A stretch of DNA of 64,000 bases from Pleionea mediterranea (GCF_003148745.1 NZ_QGGU01000007.1:124001-188000), one strand, 5' to 3'. Numbered from the stretch's first letter, positions 9,368-17,286 are shown. A program made the numbers and translations. Notes: generated by a model not told the origin, from the sequence alone.

Positions 9368-9670
9368 ATGTCAACTGATAGAGAATATGAAGAAAAGCGT
9401 GATTTTATTCGTATGTTTGTCGACGCTAAAGTCGAAATCACTGACCCGGAGTCTGGAAAACGTTACGAAGGTGATAGCATTAACTTAAGCGCTGGCGGTG
9501 TTGCATTTGTCAGCAGCCAACCTTTCGATATCGATAAAACCCTCGATGTAAAAGTCAGCTCCGTACAATCAAAGTTACCTCCACTTTCTGCTGAGTTGGT
9601 TGTTATACGCTGTGAAAAGCAAAGTGATGACCATTATGAGATCGCTGGTTCTATTCAAAATGTGAGCTAG
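9368..9670 (+). CDS. PilZ domain protein (probable c-di-GMP receptor)
   Basis: A 100-residue protein that is essentially one PilZ domain. The two parts of the c-di-GMP signature are visible: an RxxxR-like start in EKRDFIRM and the (D/N)xSxxG loop in INLSAGGVAF. The domain binds cyclic di-GMP in studied proteins and alters partner proteins or motility. It is transcribed divergently from the receiver/phosphatase gene. Whether this protein binds the nucleotide rests on the motif only; the first arginine spacing (R, then four residues to R) matches the consensus. Confidence 0.85.
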   Translation: MSTDREYEEKRDFIRMFVDAKVEITDPESGKRYEGDSINLSAGGVAFVSSQPFDIDKTLDVKVSSVQSKLPPLSAELVVIRCEKQSDDHYEIAGSIQNVS

Positions 9671-9733
9671 GTATCAGTTTATAGCCCTGTTTTGAGACGC
9701 TCCTCGCAAATCATTATGTCAATAAAGACTAAT

Positions 9734-9759
9734 ATTAACTCCTGTAGTCAGGAGTTAAT
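9734..9759 (+). promoter_or_regulatory. 11-bp perfect hairpin covering a ribosome-binding site
   Basis: attaactcctg (9734-9744), loop tagt, caggagttaat (9749-9759). The right arm contains AGGAG, seven bases before the ATG of the 34-codon frame at 9762. Folding would hide this site. There is no following T-run, so it does not look like an intrinsic terminator of the PilZ gene. An operator palindrome is an alternative. Confidence 0.5.
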
Positions 9760-9761
9760 TG

Positions 9762-9866
9762 ATGTTAAAACCGTCCCAATCCCCAAATATTGCCAAGTTT
9801 AAGCTGGATCCAATGATGGCACTTCCACTGTTATTAACTCTGGGTGTTGTTTTCAGTAGCTTATAA
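9762..9866 (+). CDS. Candidate 34-residue small membrane protein
   Basis: ATG at 9762, stop TAA at 9864-9866. A strong AGGAG lies seven bases before the start. The product has a polar N-terminal half (MLKPSQSPNIAKFKLD) and a hydrophobic C-terminal half (PMMALPLLLTLGVVFSSL) that could be a short membrane segment. It is not recognised as a known family. Support comes from the ribosome site and the hydrophobic design; the adjoining perfect hairpin suggests translational control. It could still be a chance frame in a 230-bp spacer. Confidence 0.4.
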   Translation: MLKPSQSPNIAKFKLDPMMALPLLLTLGVVFSSL

Positions 9867-9897
9867 CTTGTACCTTATTTGCCATTAAAACTTTTTA

Positions 9898-10608
9898 TTA
9901 ACACTCTTCATATTCAGGATCGCATCCAAAGTCATCTTCAAATGGCAGGTCGCCGTCATAGACTTTGTATTTTCTATTTTGTAAGTAAGCATCTCTAATG
10001 AATGAATATTCATCCAGTGCGTTTTCAATTTGCTGTTCAAGTTCTAATAACTCAGCGCGCTTTACCAGCAAACGAATGCCTTTCAGACTATATTGAGCAG
10101 AATCGTCTTCTAAATAGCTTACCGGATCAAAATAATTATCGGCCGGCATAGAGGCTGTATCTCTTAAAGTAGAAGGTCCTAAAAATGGCAGCATTAAATA
10201 AGGACCCGGTTCTACGCCCCAGGTTGCCAGAGTTTGACCAAAATCTTCATCGTGTTTTTCCAGCCCCATAGCCGAAGCAGGATCGAACAGTCCACCTAAT
10301 CCCAATGTGGAGTTGATTAAAAATCGACCTAAATCACTGGTGGCACCGGTTACTTTGAATTGAAGCAAATTGTTTACGAAGTTACCTATATCGCCCAGAT
10401 TCGAGAAAAAATTATCAACTCCAGCTTCCACCGGATCCGGAGTAACCGCTTTATAGCCTTCGGCCACTGGCTTTATAACGGCTTTATCAATGGCTCTGTT
10501 AAAACTGTACACTTTACGATTAAATGATTCATAAGGATCAACCGTATTACCTTTAGAAGCACAAGCCGTTAATAAAGTGCCGATCAACATCACAAATATT
10601 AGACGCAT
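9898..10608 (-). CDS. mlaA: Phospholipid-binding outer-membrane lipoprotein MlaA (VacJ)
   Basis: A 236-residue lipoprotein with signal MRLIFVMLIGTLLTAC, lipobox LTAC. The family core follows: DPYESFNRKVYSFNRAIDKA, GDIGNFVNNLLQ, GRFLINSTLGLGGLFDPA, DEDFGQTLATWGV and GPYLMLPFLGPSTLRDT. MlaA sits in the outer membrane with porins and removes mislocalised phospholipid from the outer leaflet, passing it to MlaC. The other mla genes are not in this window. It lies 78 bp downstream of the HvfC-type gene on the same strand and could be read through from the RiPP cluster, but the functional link is unclear. The C-terminus is acidic and contains two cysteines. Confidence 0.93.
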   Translation of the reverse strand: MRLIFVMLIGTLLTACASKGNTVDPYESFNRKVYSFNRAIDKAVIKPVAEGYKAVTPDPVEAGVDNFFSNLGDIGNFVNNLLQFKVTGATSDLGRFLINSTLGLGGLFDPASAMGLEKHDEDFGQTLATWGVEPGPYLMLPFLGPSTLRDTASMPADNYFDPVSYLEDDSAQYSLKGIRLLVKRAELLELEQQIENALDEYSFIRDAYLQNRKYKVYDGDLPFEDDFGCDPEYEEC

Positions 10609-10686
10609 GTTATAAATATCCTGAATGTGTTGGGTTCTATGCGAAAGTGGGCCGTATTATAATTAGGAATGCTGGCGGGATCTAAC

Positions 10687-11454
10687 TTATCTATCAATTA
10701 CTCCGAGAATAATATCTCTTTTCATCAGCTTCATTAATATATCCAGTCCATTTGCTTTAATCGTTTCTGCTGGAAACTGAGGCAGTTGCTCGGCCAATAA
10801 GTTCAATACCTCACCACCGGTTTTATCGGAATTCTGTTTAATCAGTTCCAGTAAAGCAAAGGTCACCGCATTAATTTCGGTAAACTCAACATCATCAGCA
10901 CGATTTCGATAAACCACAATAAACGTGGGCTTTGCTGGCTTTTCATCAGGTAAATAATCCGATGATATATGTTGAACATCGTATTCATAGGCCAGTGGCC
11001 AGGCAACTGGTGAAATTAACAGCGGTTCATTTAAAAGATCAACGGAATCTTTTGTTATTACATCGCTCGCTTCAAAAGGGTCAATCATTAATGCCAGCTC
11101 TACCCACTCATAGTGAGCAAGCTCAATGATAAAAGGATATTTTTGAATGATGTCAGGCTGCTTTTGCTCCAGAAAGAGCAAAAATTCTTTAGCGACTTCT
11201 GAAAAGTAGGGGGACGTCGCTTTATGCTCATCAATAAATTGGCGAATTAAACTGTGCCATTCCTGCTCATTAAGCAAGCTATAAATGACCGGAAAACCAG
11301 ACTCAATAAAGCCGTTGATATTATTGTAGATAAGCTCCCGATAGACAGCCATTCGCCTGTCTTCAATTTCAGAAGGAGCATTATGTTTGTCAGGATTTCT
11401 AAGGTGTGCTGCGAACGCTTGCTGCACTCGCTGAAACTTTTGTTGCTCAGGCAT
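10687..11454 (-). CDS. hvfC: HvfC/BufC-type DUF2063 partner protein
   Basis: A 255-residue protein with an N-terminal DUF2063 domain: QQAFAAHLRNPDKH, then RMAVYRELIYNNINGFIESG, FPVIYSLLNEQEW and a later VAKEFLLFLEQ. In studied clusters the DUF2063 protein works with the DUF692 oxidase and helps recruit or modify the precursor peptide. The start overlaps the end of the DUF692 gene by eight bases, which indicates tight coupling. The C-terminal ~110 residues (from about EPLLISPVAWPLAYEYDVQ) are the second domain usual in this family. Family assignment is firm; the exact role is inferred from characterised relatives. Confidence 0.85.
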   Translation of the reverse strand: MPEQQKFQRVQQAFAAHLRNPDKHNAPSEIEDRRMAVYRELIYNNINGFIESGFPVIYSLLNEQEWHSLIRQFIDEHKATSPYFSEVAKEFLLFLEQKQPDIIQKYPFIIELAHYEWVELALMIDPFEASDVITKDSVDLLNEPLLISPVAWPLAYEYDVQHISSDYLPDEKPAKPTFIVVYRNRADDVEFTEINAVTFALLELIKQNSDKTGGEVLNLLAEQLPQFPAETIKANGLDILMKLMKRDIILGVIDR

Positions 11455-12292
11455 TCGCTAAATGTTCACTGTGCTGATAGGACGATTGAACCTGTCTAAT
11501 TTGAGCCACTTCACCAAGCAATTCATCCAGAGGTGGAAAATTAAAATCTCTCTCAAGTAGCGTAGGGAATACGCCAAATCGTTGATAAGCCTGCTCCAGC
11601 AAATGCCAGACATCCGGTTTAACATCGGCGCCATGAGTATCAACTTTTAAGTCATCCGCTTCATCATAGTGGCCGGCAATATGGCCATAGGCAATTCTAT
11701 CGCCCGGCAGTGCGTGTAAAAACTCCACAGGATCATACTGATGATTAATCGAATTGACGTAAATATTATTCACATCCAACAAGAGCTTACAGTCAGACTC
11801 TTCTAATACAGCATTAATAAATTCAATTTCGCTCATTTCTTGTGCAGGAGCAGCGTAATAAGAAGCGTTTTCCATCGCGATGGGCTGCTCTAAAATATCT
11901 TGAACTTGCCGAATACGTTGCGAAACGTACTTAACGGCCTCTTCTGTAAACGGGATGGGCATTAAGTCATAGAGGTGACCATCGTCACTGCAATAAGTCA
12001 GATGTTCGCTATATATAGAAACCTGATGCTGTTGCATTAGGGTTTTAATATTTTTCACCAGAGAAACATCTATTGGACTCGGACTGCCGATGGACAGTGA
12101 CAAGCCATGAAAGACAAATGGATAACGCTCAGTAAAAGATCGAAATTGTTTACCTAGCGAACCACCAATATTGATCCAGTTCTCAGGCGCAACCTCCATA
12201 AAATCTATGAGGGGTTGGCGGCTCTGGGCCAGGGCCGGCATTAAATCACGCCGTAACCCTAAACCAGAACCTTGTACTTCAGGCATTAACAT
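11447..12292 (-). CDS. hvfB: HvfB/BufB-type multinuclear non-haem iron oxidase (DUF692)
   Basis: A 281-residue TIM-barrel protein of the DUF692/MNIO family. Likely metal ligands appear in order: the Glu of DFMEVAPENW, His of FVFHGLSLSIGS, Glu and His of YSEHLTY, Glu/Asn of AMENASYY, Asp/Asn of LLLDVNNIYVN, His of AYGHIAGHYDE, Asp/His of DTHGADV and Glu of TLLERDFNFP. Characterised members use two or three irons and O2 to convert cysteines of partner peptides into copper-binding heterocycles (oxazolone/thioamide or thiooxazole). Its start is nine bases after the precursor stop and it overlaps the DUF2063 gene, so the three form one operon. Confidence 0.9.
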   Translation of the reverse strand: MLMPEVQGSGLGLRRDLMPALAQSRQPLIDFMEVAPENWINIGGSLGKQFRSFTERYPFVFHGLSLSIGSPSPIDVSLVKNIKTLMQQHQVSIYSEHLTYCSDDGHLYDLMPIPFTEEAVKYVSQRIRQVQDILEQPIAMENASYYAAPAQEMSEIEFINAVLEESDCKLLLDVNNIYVNSINHQYDPVEFLHALPGDRIAYGHIAGHYDEADDLKVDTHGADVKPDVWHLLEQAYQRFGVFPTLLERDFNFPPLDELLGEVAQIRQVQSSYQHSEHLANA

Positions 12293-12301
12293 GATAATTA
12301 A

Positions 12302-12679
12302 CTATGCGCCGCATTTTCCTTCGCCGCATTTGCCTTCTTTACCTTTCTTACCTTTTTTGCCTTCGCCGCATTTACCTTCGCCGCACTTGCCTTCTTTACC
12401 TTTTTTGCCTTCGCCGCATTTACCTTCGCCGCACTTGCCTTCTTTACCTTTTTTGCCTTCGCCGCATTTACCTTCGCCGCACTTGCCTTCTTTACCTTTT
12501 TTACCTTCGCCACACTTACCTTCTTTGCCTTTATCGCCTAAGAAGCTAACCACTTGGTAACCTTCAGACATATCGTTCAACTCGAAAGGATTTTCATTGG
12601 CATTAGCGGTCGTTACTGAAACCGATGCTGCAAGAGAGGCACCTACTAATGTTGCTAACTTTTTCATATCTTTATTCAT
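12302..12679 (-). CDS. hvfA: HvfA/bufferin-type cysteine-rich RiPP precursor with nine EGKCG motifs
   Basis: A 125-residue peptide with an AGGAG ribosome site nine bases before the ATG. Residues 1-27 are a Sec signal peptide (LATLVGASLAASVSVTTANA, cut probable after ANA). Residues 28-52 form a short leader (ENPFELNDMSEGYQVVSFLG). Residues 53-124 are pure repeat: nine EGKCG motifs, one single and four pairs, separated by EGKKGK or EGKKGKKGK. All nine cysteines lie in EGKCG. Such peptides are substrates of DUF692/DUF2063 pairs, encoded immediately downstream here, and the modified products bind copper outside the cytoplasm in studied species. No DoxX-like fourth gene (hvfD) follows. Confidence 0.88.
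   Translation of the reverse strand: MNKDMKKLATLVGASLAASVSVTTANANENPFELNDMSEGYQVVSFLGDKGKEGKCGEGKKGKEGKCGEGKCGEGKKGKEGKCGEGKCGEGKKGKEGKCGEGKCGEGKKGKKGKEGKCGEGKCGA
12312..12503. repeat. 48-bp tandem repeat inside hvfA
   Basis: Copies at 12360-12407 and 12408-12455 are identical over all 48 bases. The copy at 12456-12503 differs at its last base only. A diverged, longer copy covers about 12312-12359. Each unit encodes EGKKGK-EGKCG-EGKCG. Identity at synonymous positions points to recent duplication. Confidence 0.9.
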
Positions 12680-12741
12680 ATCAATAGTCTCCTAAATTTA
12701 CATTAAACAACCCAACAGTTTTTTTATTGTGGATTACCTGT

Positions 12742-12770
12742 TCAGACTGGCTTAATCGAGCATTGTTACA
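12742..12770 (-). promoter_or_regulatory. Possible ECF-type promoter for hvfABC
   Basis: Read on the minus strand, TGTAAC (12770-12765), 17 bases, then GTCTGA (12747-12742). This resembles the AAC-containing -35 and GTC-containing -10 of ECF sigma promoters. It would leave a leader of about 50 bases before the hvfA ribosome site. Some related clusters are ECF-controlled. The match is short and the call is tentative. Confidence 0.3.
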
Positions 12771-12951
12771 ACTTAAATTACTAAATTTTTCAACCAATTA
12801 GCCAACAAGCGCTCTTTCTTGTTTAAGAAGAATACAGCAGCCATTTAAATGTGCCGCATAAAGACTAGGTTAGCAAGTCAAAAGTGTCGAAATGATCACA
12901 AAAACGCCAAGCGGTTAACAAAAACTGGCTTATTGTAAAACTTTGCAACAC

Positions 12952-14274
12952 TTATTTAACTTGTTGATCTATTTGGATTTCCAATGGAGATGCCTGTTCC
13001 AGTTCACTCACTGCTAAAACAATGGCCGAGGATGTCCAATCCCCTGCACTGGCAGATGGTTTACCCGACAATGAAACTCGAGCAACAATCTCAACCTTAT
13101 CCATACTGCTAATGGTTCTGCCGGGAAGCATCGCATCGGTATCAGAAAGAGAGAGATTAACGGGCAACTGAGCGACACTGAGACGCTTTACCGCCACAGG
13201 CGCCGGGTTTCCATCGTCACCTCTTACCACAATAAAGACCACTGCATTATTGGGTAGATTGCTATTAGCCTGATCGCTTAAAGACAGCGTAAGTTGTAAT
13301 GCCGCCTGGTTAGAAGCCTTAATATCCGTAGCTTTATCTTTGCCTGAATTGCTCTGGTTATTATTGGCAAGCGATTTATTTGAAGCCGAACTGGTAGCTG
13401 ACGACAAACGTGCTTTCGCTGCAGATACCTGCTTTCTTAGCATGTCTATGCCCTTTCCTTCCCCTTGCCCCCGAGCTTCACGGCTAGAAATCAAACCTTC
13501 CCATATTTTTATGGCCGATGCGTATTGCTTGTTATGGAAATGCATAAACCCGGAAATCGCTAAGGCGCCTTCATGTTGTGGTTGCACGTTAAGCACCCAG
13601 CTAATTTGTTCAGCAGCCAACTCCATGGCTTGCTGATTACCCGTACCAATCAGTAACTGAGCAGCACTAAGCCGAGTTTTAATATTTTCCGAGTCAGTAG
13701 CAATGGCTTTTTCAACACTTTCTATCGCTGGAACAACCGCACCAAACCGAGCCAGTGTTTGGGCTAATACCATCCAGCCGCCGGTATTTTGAGGGTCATT
13801 ATGTAATCGTGTTCTTAATAATAAAATCAACTCTTCATTGGTTAATTGCTCCAGCCAGTCACTATTCTTTTCATCAGCAAGTTCTGACTCGGCCATTTTG
13901 TCGCTTAACGTTTGCCAACGCTCAACCGACTGCCAATCAGCCATCATGTAATACATAACACCAGAAAGGATAGGAATAAGTACAAGGGACAATAAATAGA
14001 GGCGTCGATGAGAAGGAATTTCATCGTTGTGGACACTCTGTATATGAACGTCCTCTAGCAAAGACTGCTTTAACTCAACTTCAAGCTGCTCAAACTCATC
14101 GTTTGTAATAAGGCCACGATCGCACTCAGAAGCAAGTTCATTAATTCGGTCACGGTAAACGCCTTTATTTAGGGTCAAACGATCGTGATCGGGTTTTCGA
14201 CTTCGACGGATTAAAGGCAATGCCATCAAAACAGCAACAAAGATTGCAATAATCGTGAATATTAGCCACATCAT
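12952..14274 (-). CDS. ccmI: Cytochrome c maturation protein CcmI
   Basis: A 440-residue membrane-bound apocytochrome c chaperone and the last gene of the ccm operon. Two N-terminal helices (MMWLIFTIIAIFVAVLMALP and RRLYLLSLVLIPILSGVMYY) bracket a cytoplasmic loop with the family pattern VYRDRINELASECDRGLI. TPR repeats follow (about 170-290: WMVLAQTLARFGAVVPAIES, ALAISGFMHFHNKQYASAIK). The C-terminal periplasmic domain (LSDQANSNLPNNAVVFIVVR) is the CcmH/CycH-type extension. It hands apocytochrome to the CcmF/H haem lyase. It overlaps ccmH by four bases. Confidence 0.93.
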   Translation of the reverse strand: MMWLIFTIIAIFVAVLMALPLIRRSRKPDHDRLTLNKGVYRDRINELASECDRGLITNDEFEQLEVELKQSLLEDVHIQSVHNDEIPSHRRLYLLSLVLIPILSGVMYYMMADWQSVERWQTLSDKMAESELADEKNSDWLEQLTNEELILLLRTRLHNDPQNTGGWMVLAQTLARFGAVVPAIESVEKAIATDSENIKTRLSAAQLLIGTGNQQAMELAAEQISWVLNVQPQHEGALAISGFMHFHNKQYASAIKIWEGLISSREARGQGEGKGIDMLRKQVSAAKARLSSATSSASNKSLANNNQSNSGKDKATDIKASNQAALQLTLSLSDQANSNLPNNAVVFIVVRGDDGNPAPVAVKRLSVAQLPVNLSLSDTDAMLPGRTISSMDKVEIVARVSLSGKPSASAGDWTSSAIVLAVSELEQASPLEIQIDQQVK

Positions 14275-14777
14275 AACGGGCTTCCTTTATCTTCGTTTTT
14301 ATCAGTTGTTACGGAAGGATGACGACCTGACTGTTTTAGCAATTGCTCAACCTGCTTTTGTTGCTCATCGGTTAACTCTCCTTTACCGGCGCCAGATGCT
14401 TTTTTACGCAAACGCATCACTACCACTGTAGCCACGATTAACATAACAATCACTGGACCGAACCAAAGGATCAAGTTTGCCCCACCGACTTCTGGCTGAT
14501 ATAAAATAAAATCACCATAACGCTGTTTTAAAAACTGTTTAATCGCCTCGTTGGAGTGCCCCTGATTAATTTTTTCATAAACAATGTTTCGCAAGTCTTC
14601 TGAAATACCTGCGTTTGAGTCGGCGATAGACTGGTTTAAACACTTCGGGCAACGCAGTTGTTCGATTAACTGGTAGTATCTCGCTTCATCCTTAGAACTT
14701 TTAAACGTTAAAACATCTTTTGAAGCAATACTAAGTGCACTGAACAATAATAGTGAAGTATAGATAATCGCTCGCAT
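14271..14777 (-). CDS. ccmH: Cytochrome c maturation protein CcmH
   Basis: A 168-residue periplasmic thiol oxidoreductase. It has a signal peptide (IIYTSLLLFSALSIAS), the defining LRCPKCLNQSIADSNAGISE with the redox CxxC, the region INQGHSNEAIKQFLKQRYGD and one C-terminal membrane helix (LILWFGPVIVMLIVATVVVM). CcmH reduces or holds the CXXCH haem-binding site of apocytochrome c. The length is that of the short CcmH; the TPR part is the separate ccmI here. It overlaps ccmG by one base and ccmI by four. Confidence 0.95.
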   Translation of the reverse strand: MRAIIYTSLLLFSALSIASKDVLTFKSSKDEARYYQLIEQLRCPKCLNQSIADSNAGISEDLRNIVYEKINQGHSNEAIKQFLKQRYGDFILYQPEVGGANLILWFGPVIVMLIVATVVVMRLRKKASGAGKGELTDEQQKQVEQLLKQSGRHPSVTTDKNEDKGSPL

Positions 14778-15310
14778 CAGTTACTCCCGTTGATTAACGG
14801 TAAGATGGCAGAGTTATAAACTCTTTCATTCATCTCACCGATGCGGTGAAAGATAACTTTACCCTCAGGCGAAATAAGAAAGGTTTCCGGTGCAGCGGTT
14901 ATGCCCATATCAATGGCAATGTAACCTTTAGGGTCAAAAAATGAAAACTTGTAAGGGTTGCCTTGAGTTTCTAAAAAACGTTTAGCGTCTTGTTCTGTGT
15001 CTTTATAATTAACGCCAATAATAGTAACACCCTGCTGCTTAAGCTTCATTAGAAACGGATGTTCTACATAACAGGTAGGACACCAGGAGCCCCAAAAATT
15101 CAGTAGCCAATAATCGCCTCTAATATCCTTAGAGTTAACTTGTTTTGTACCCAGTAAAACTTTAGCTGAAAACTCGGGGAGCGGCTTATCGCTTCGCATT
15201 GAAGGCACCAGCTGTTTTTCTTTATTAAGCGCTGAATAAAAAAGACCACCTAACAGCGCCACAACAATCAATAACGGCAATATAAGCTTTTTAGAAGCAT
15301 TAGACTGCAT
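14777..15310 (-). CDS. ccmG: Thiol:disulfide oxidoreductase CcmG (DsbE)
   Basis: A 177-residue membrane-anchored thioredoxin-like protein. The anchor is KLILPLLIVVALLGGLFYSA. The active site is NFWGSWCPTCYVEHPFL with the WCPTC redox pair, and the cis-proline region is ITAAPETFLISPEGKV. It keeps the cysteines of apocytochrome c reduced in the periplasm during haem ligation. The ccmF end overlaps this start by 11 bases. Confidence 0.95.
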   Translation of the reverse strand: MQSNASKKLILPLLIVVALLGGLFYSALNKEKQLVPSMRSDKPLPEFSAKVLLGTKQVNSKDIRGDYWLLNFWGSWCPTCYVEHPFLMKLKQQGVTIIGVNYKDTEQDAKRFLETQGNPYKFSFFDPKGYIAIDMGITAAPETFLISPEGKVIFHRIGEMNERVYNSAILPLINGSN

Positions 15311-17255
15311 TGTTAACCTCTTTACTCTTCAGTTTAAGGCGGTAGCGCTTATCTGTAACGGATAACAACCCACCTATGGCCATTAAAATTGCGCCCAGCC
15401 AAATCCAGCGTACAAAGGATTTTATATAAATCCTCACCGACCAGGAACGATCATTCAGTGGTTCACCAAGTGATATATAGACATCTCGAGTAAAGCCAGC
15501 ATCGATTCCCGCTTCAGTCATTATTTGCCCAGATGCTGTGTACTTTCTTTTTTCAGAGAGTAAGGTAAATGCGTTATCGTTTTCCAACACCAAAAAGACA
15601 CCACGAGTGGCTGTGTAGTTAGGGCCTTCAACTTGCTTTAAACCGTTAAACTTTATGCTGTACTCATCAAACTGATAGGTTTCGCCAGGGGCAAATTGAA
15701 TTAACTTTTCTGAACTGTTTGAAGAAACTAACAGAATACCCACCAACATAACCGCGATGCCGGAGTGCGCAAACTGCATTCCCCAAAAAGACGCTTTGAG
15801 TTTTTTTAATGCGGCAATTCTTGATGTGCCGTGTTTGGTTTTTTCTGCAATATCGTAAAGTAATGACGAGATAATCCAGGCGGATATAAACATACCAATC
15901 CAGGTGATGGTATCGGCAAATGAATACAACCAGTAAGAAACAATAATCAATACCGATAATGCGATGAGTAATATATTTCGGGCGGTCTTTAACAGTTTGT
16001 CGACAGGATGTTTTTTCCAGTGCAACCAATGGCCAATACCCAGAAGTAGCAGCAATGGAAACACAAATATTGGGAATACTTTATTGAAGTAAGGAGAACC
16101 CACACTGATAGAACGATCAAAAGCCTCCATTATCAATGGATACAGTGTGCCAAATAAGACAACCAGTAACGCAAAAACCAACAACAAATTATTAAACAAT
16201 AAAAATGTTTCTTTTGATATTAACTGATAACGACCTGTTGACTTTACCGCGCTGCCACGAAACACAAATAATGTTAATGCTGAAACTACGACGATGCCTA
16301 AAAAGATTAAAATATACAATCCACGAACTGGATCCTGTGCAAATGAATGCACAGAAGTTATAACGCCAGAACGAACAATAAATGTACCGAGCAAACTTAA
16401 ACTAAAAGTTAATAAGGCTAAAAATACCGTCCAAGATTTAAACACACCGCGCTTTTCACTGGCCGCCAAAGTATGAATTAAAGCCGTACCTGTAAGCCAG
16501 GGCATAAAGGATGCGTTTTCAACAGGATCCCAAAACCACCAGCCGCCCCAGCCAAGCTCGTAATAAGCCCACCAACTTCCAAGTGCGATTCCAATGGTTA
16601 AGAAAACCCAGGCTGCCAACGTCCAGGGACGTGACCAACGGGCCCATGCGGAGTCAAGCTCACCGCCTATCAGGGCAGCAATCGCAAACGCAAATGCAAC
16701 GGAGAATCCAACATAGCCCATGTATAAAAATGGCGGGTGAATAATGAATCCAAAGTCCTGGAGCAATGGATTTAAATCGCGACCATCTACCGGAAAATAC
16801 GGCAATAACCGCTCAAATGGATTTGAAGTAAATAACGAAAAGGATAAGAAGCCAACGGAAATAATGGCCATTACAGCCAGTACACGGGCAACGGCTTTTT
16901 CGGGTAATTGTCGACTGAATAATGCAACCGCTGCGGACCAACCGGTTAAAATGACAATCCATAGCAACATGGATCCTTCGTGTGCTCCCCAAACCGCTGA
17001 CATTTTAAAGCCAAGTGGTAATTTCGAATAAGAATGATTAGCCACATAAGCAACAGTAAAATCGTCAACAACGAAAGCATGAACCAAACCAATAAATGAA
17101 ATAAACACCAGACCAAACTGGATCAGAGCCGCTGGTCTTGCCATACGGATCAAAGCGTTATTTTTATAAAAACTGCCCCAAAGTGGTAAAACTGAAGCAA
17201 ATACAGCAACAAAAAAAGCGAGTATCAGGCAAAAGTGCGCTATTTCAATAATCAT
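15300..17255 (-). CDS. ccmF: Haem lyase subunit CcmF
   Basis: A 651-residue polytopic membrane protein with about 14-15 helices. The periplasmic WWD haem-handling motif is seen in LGWGGWWFWDPVENASFMPW, with the flanking HPPFLYMGYVG and WGAHEGSMLLW histidine regions. The C-terminal periplasmic loop is YQFDEYSIKFNGLKQVEGPN. CcmF with CcmH attaches haem covalently to apocytochrome c. It is central in the operon, 31 bases after ccmE. Full length for the family. Confidence 0.96.
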   Translation of the reverse strand: MIIEIAHFCLILAFFVAVFASVLPLWGSFYKNNALIRMARPAALIQFGLVFISFIGLVHAFVVDDFTVAYVANHSYSKLPLGFKMSAVWGAHEGSMLLWIVILTGWSAAVALFSRQLPEKAVARVLAVMAIISVGFLSFSLFTSNPFERLLPYFPVDGRDLNPLLQDFGFIIHPPFLYMGYVGFSVAFAFAIAALIGGELDSAWARWSRPWTLAAWVFLTIGIALGSWWAYYELGWGGWWFWDPVENASFMPWLTGTALIHTLAASEKRGVFKSWTVFLALLTFSLSLLGTFIVRSGVITSVHSFAQDPVRGLYILIFLGIVVVSALTLFVFRGSAVKSTGRYQLISKETFLLFNNLLLVFALLVVLFGTLYPLIMEAFDRSISVGSPYFNKVFPIFVFPLLLLLGIGHWLHWKKHPVDKLLKTARNILLIALSVLIIVSYWLYSFADTITWIGMFISAWIISSLLYDIAEKTKHGTSRIAALKKLKASFWGMQFAHSGIAVMLVGILLVSSNSSEKLIQFAPGETYQFDEYSIKFNGLKQVEGPNYTATRGVFLVLENDNAFTLLSEKRKYTASGQIMTEAGIDAGFTRDVYISLGEPLNDRSWSVRIYIKSFVRWIWLGAILMAIGGLLSVTDKRYRLKLKSKEVNNAV

Positions 17256-17286
17256 AATTTCTCAGTCAACAATCGATAATCGTTTT

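Noticed and set aside
12312-12503. Possible CRISPR array, from regularly spaced repeats
   Set aside because: The repeat is continuous and in frame with no unique spacers, and no cas gene is present.
12171-12560. Plus-strand frames over the RiPP precursor giving Pro/Ser/Leu or Arg/Leu/Tyr repeat proteins
   Set aside because: They are antisense readings of the 48-bp repeat. The minus-strand frame has the signal peptide, ribosome site and EGKCG motifs.
15667-16029. Second minus-strand frame inside ccmF
   Set aside because: It lies in another frame of a full-length conserved CcmF and has no motif.
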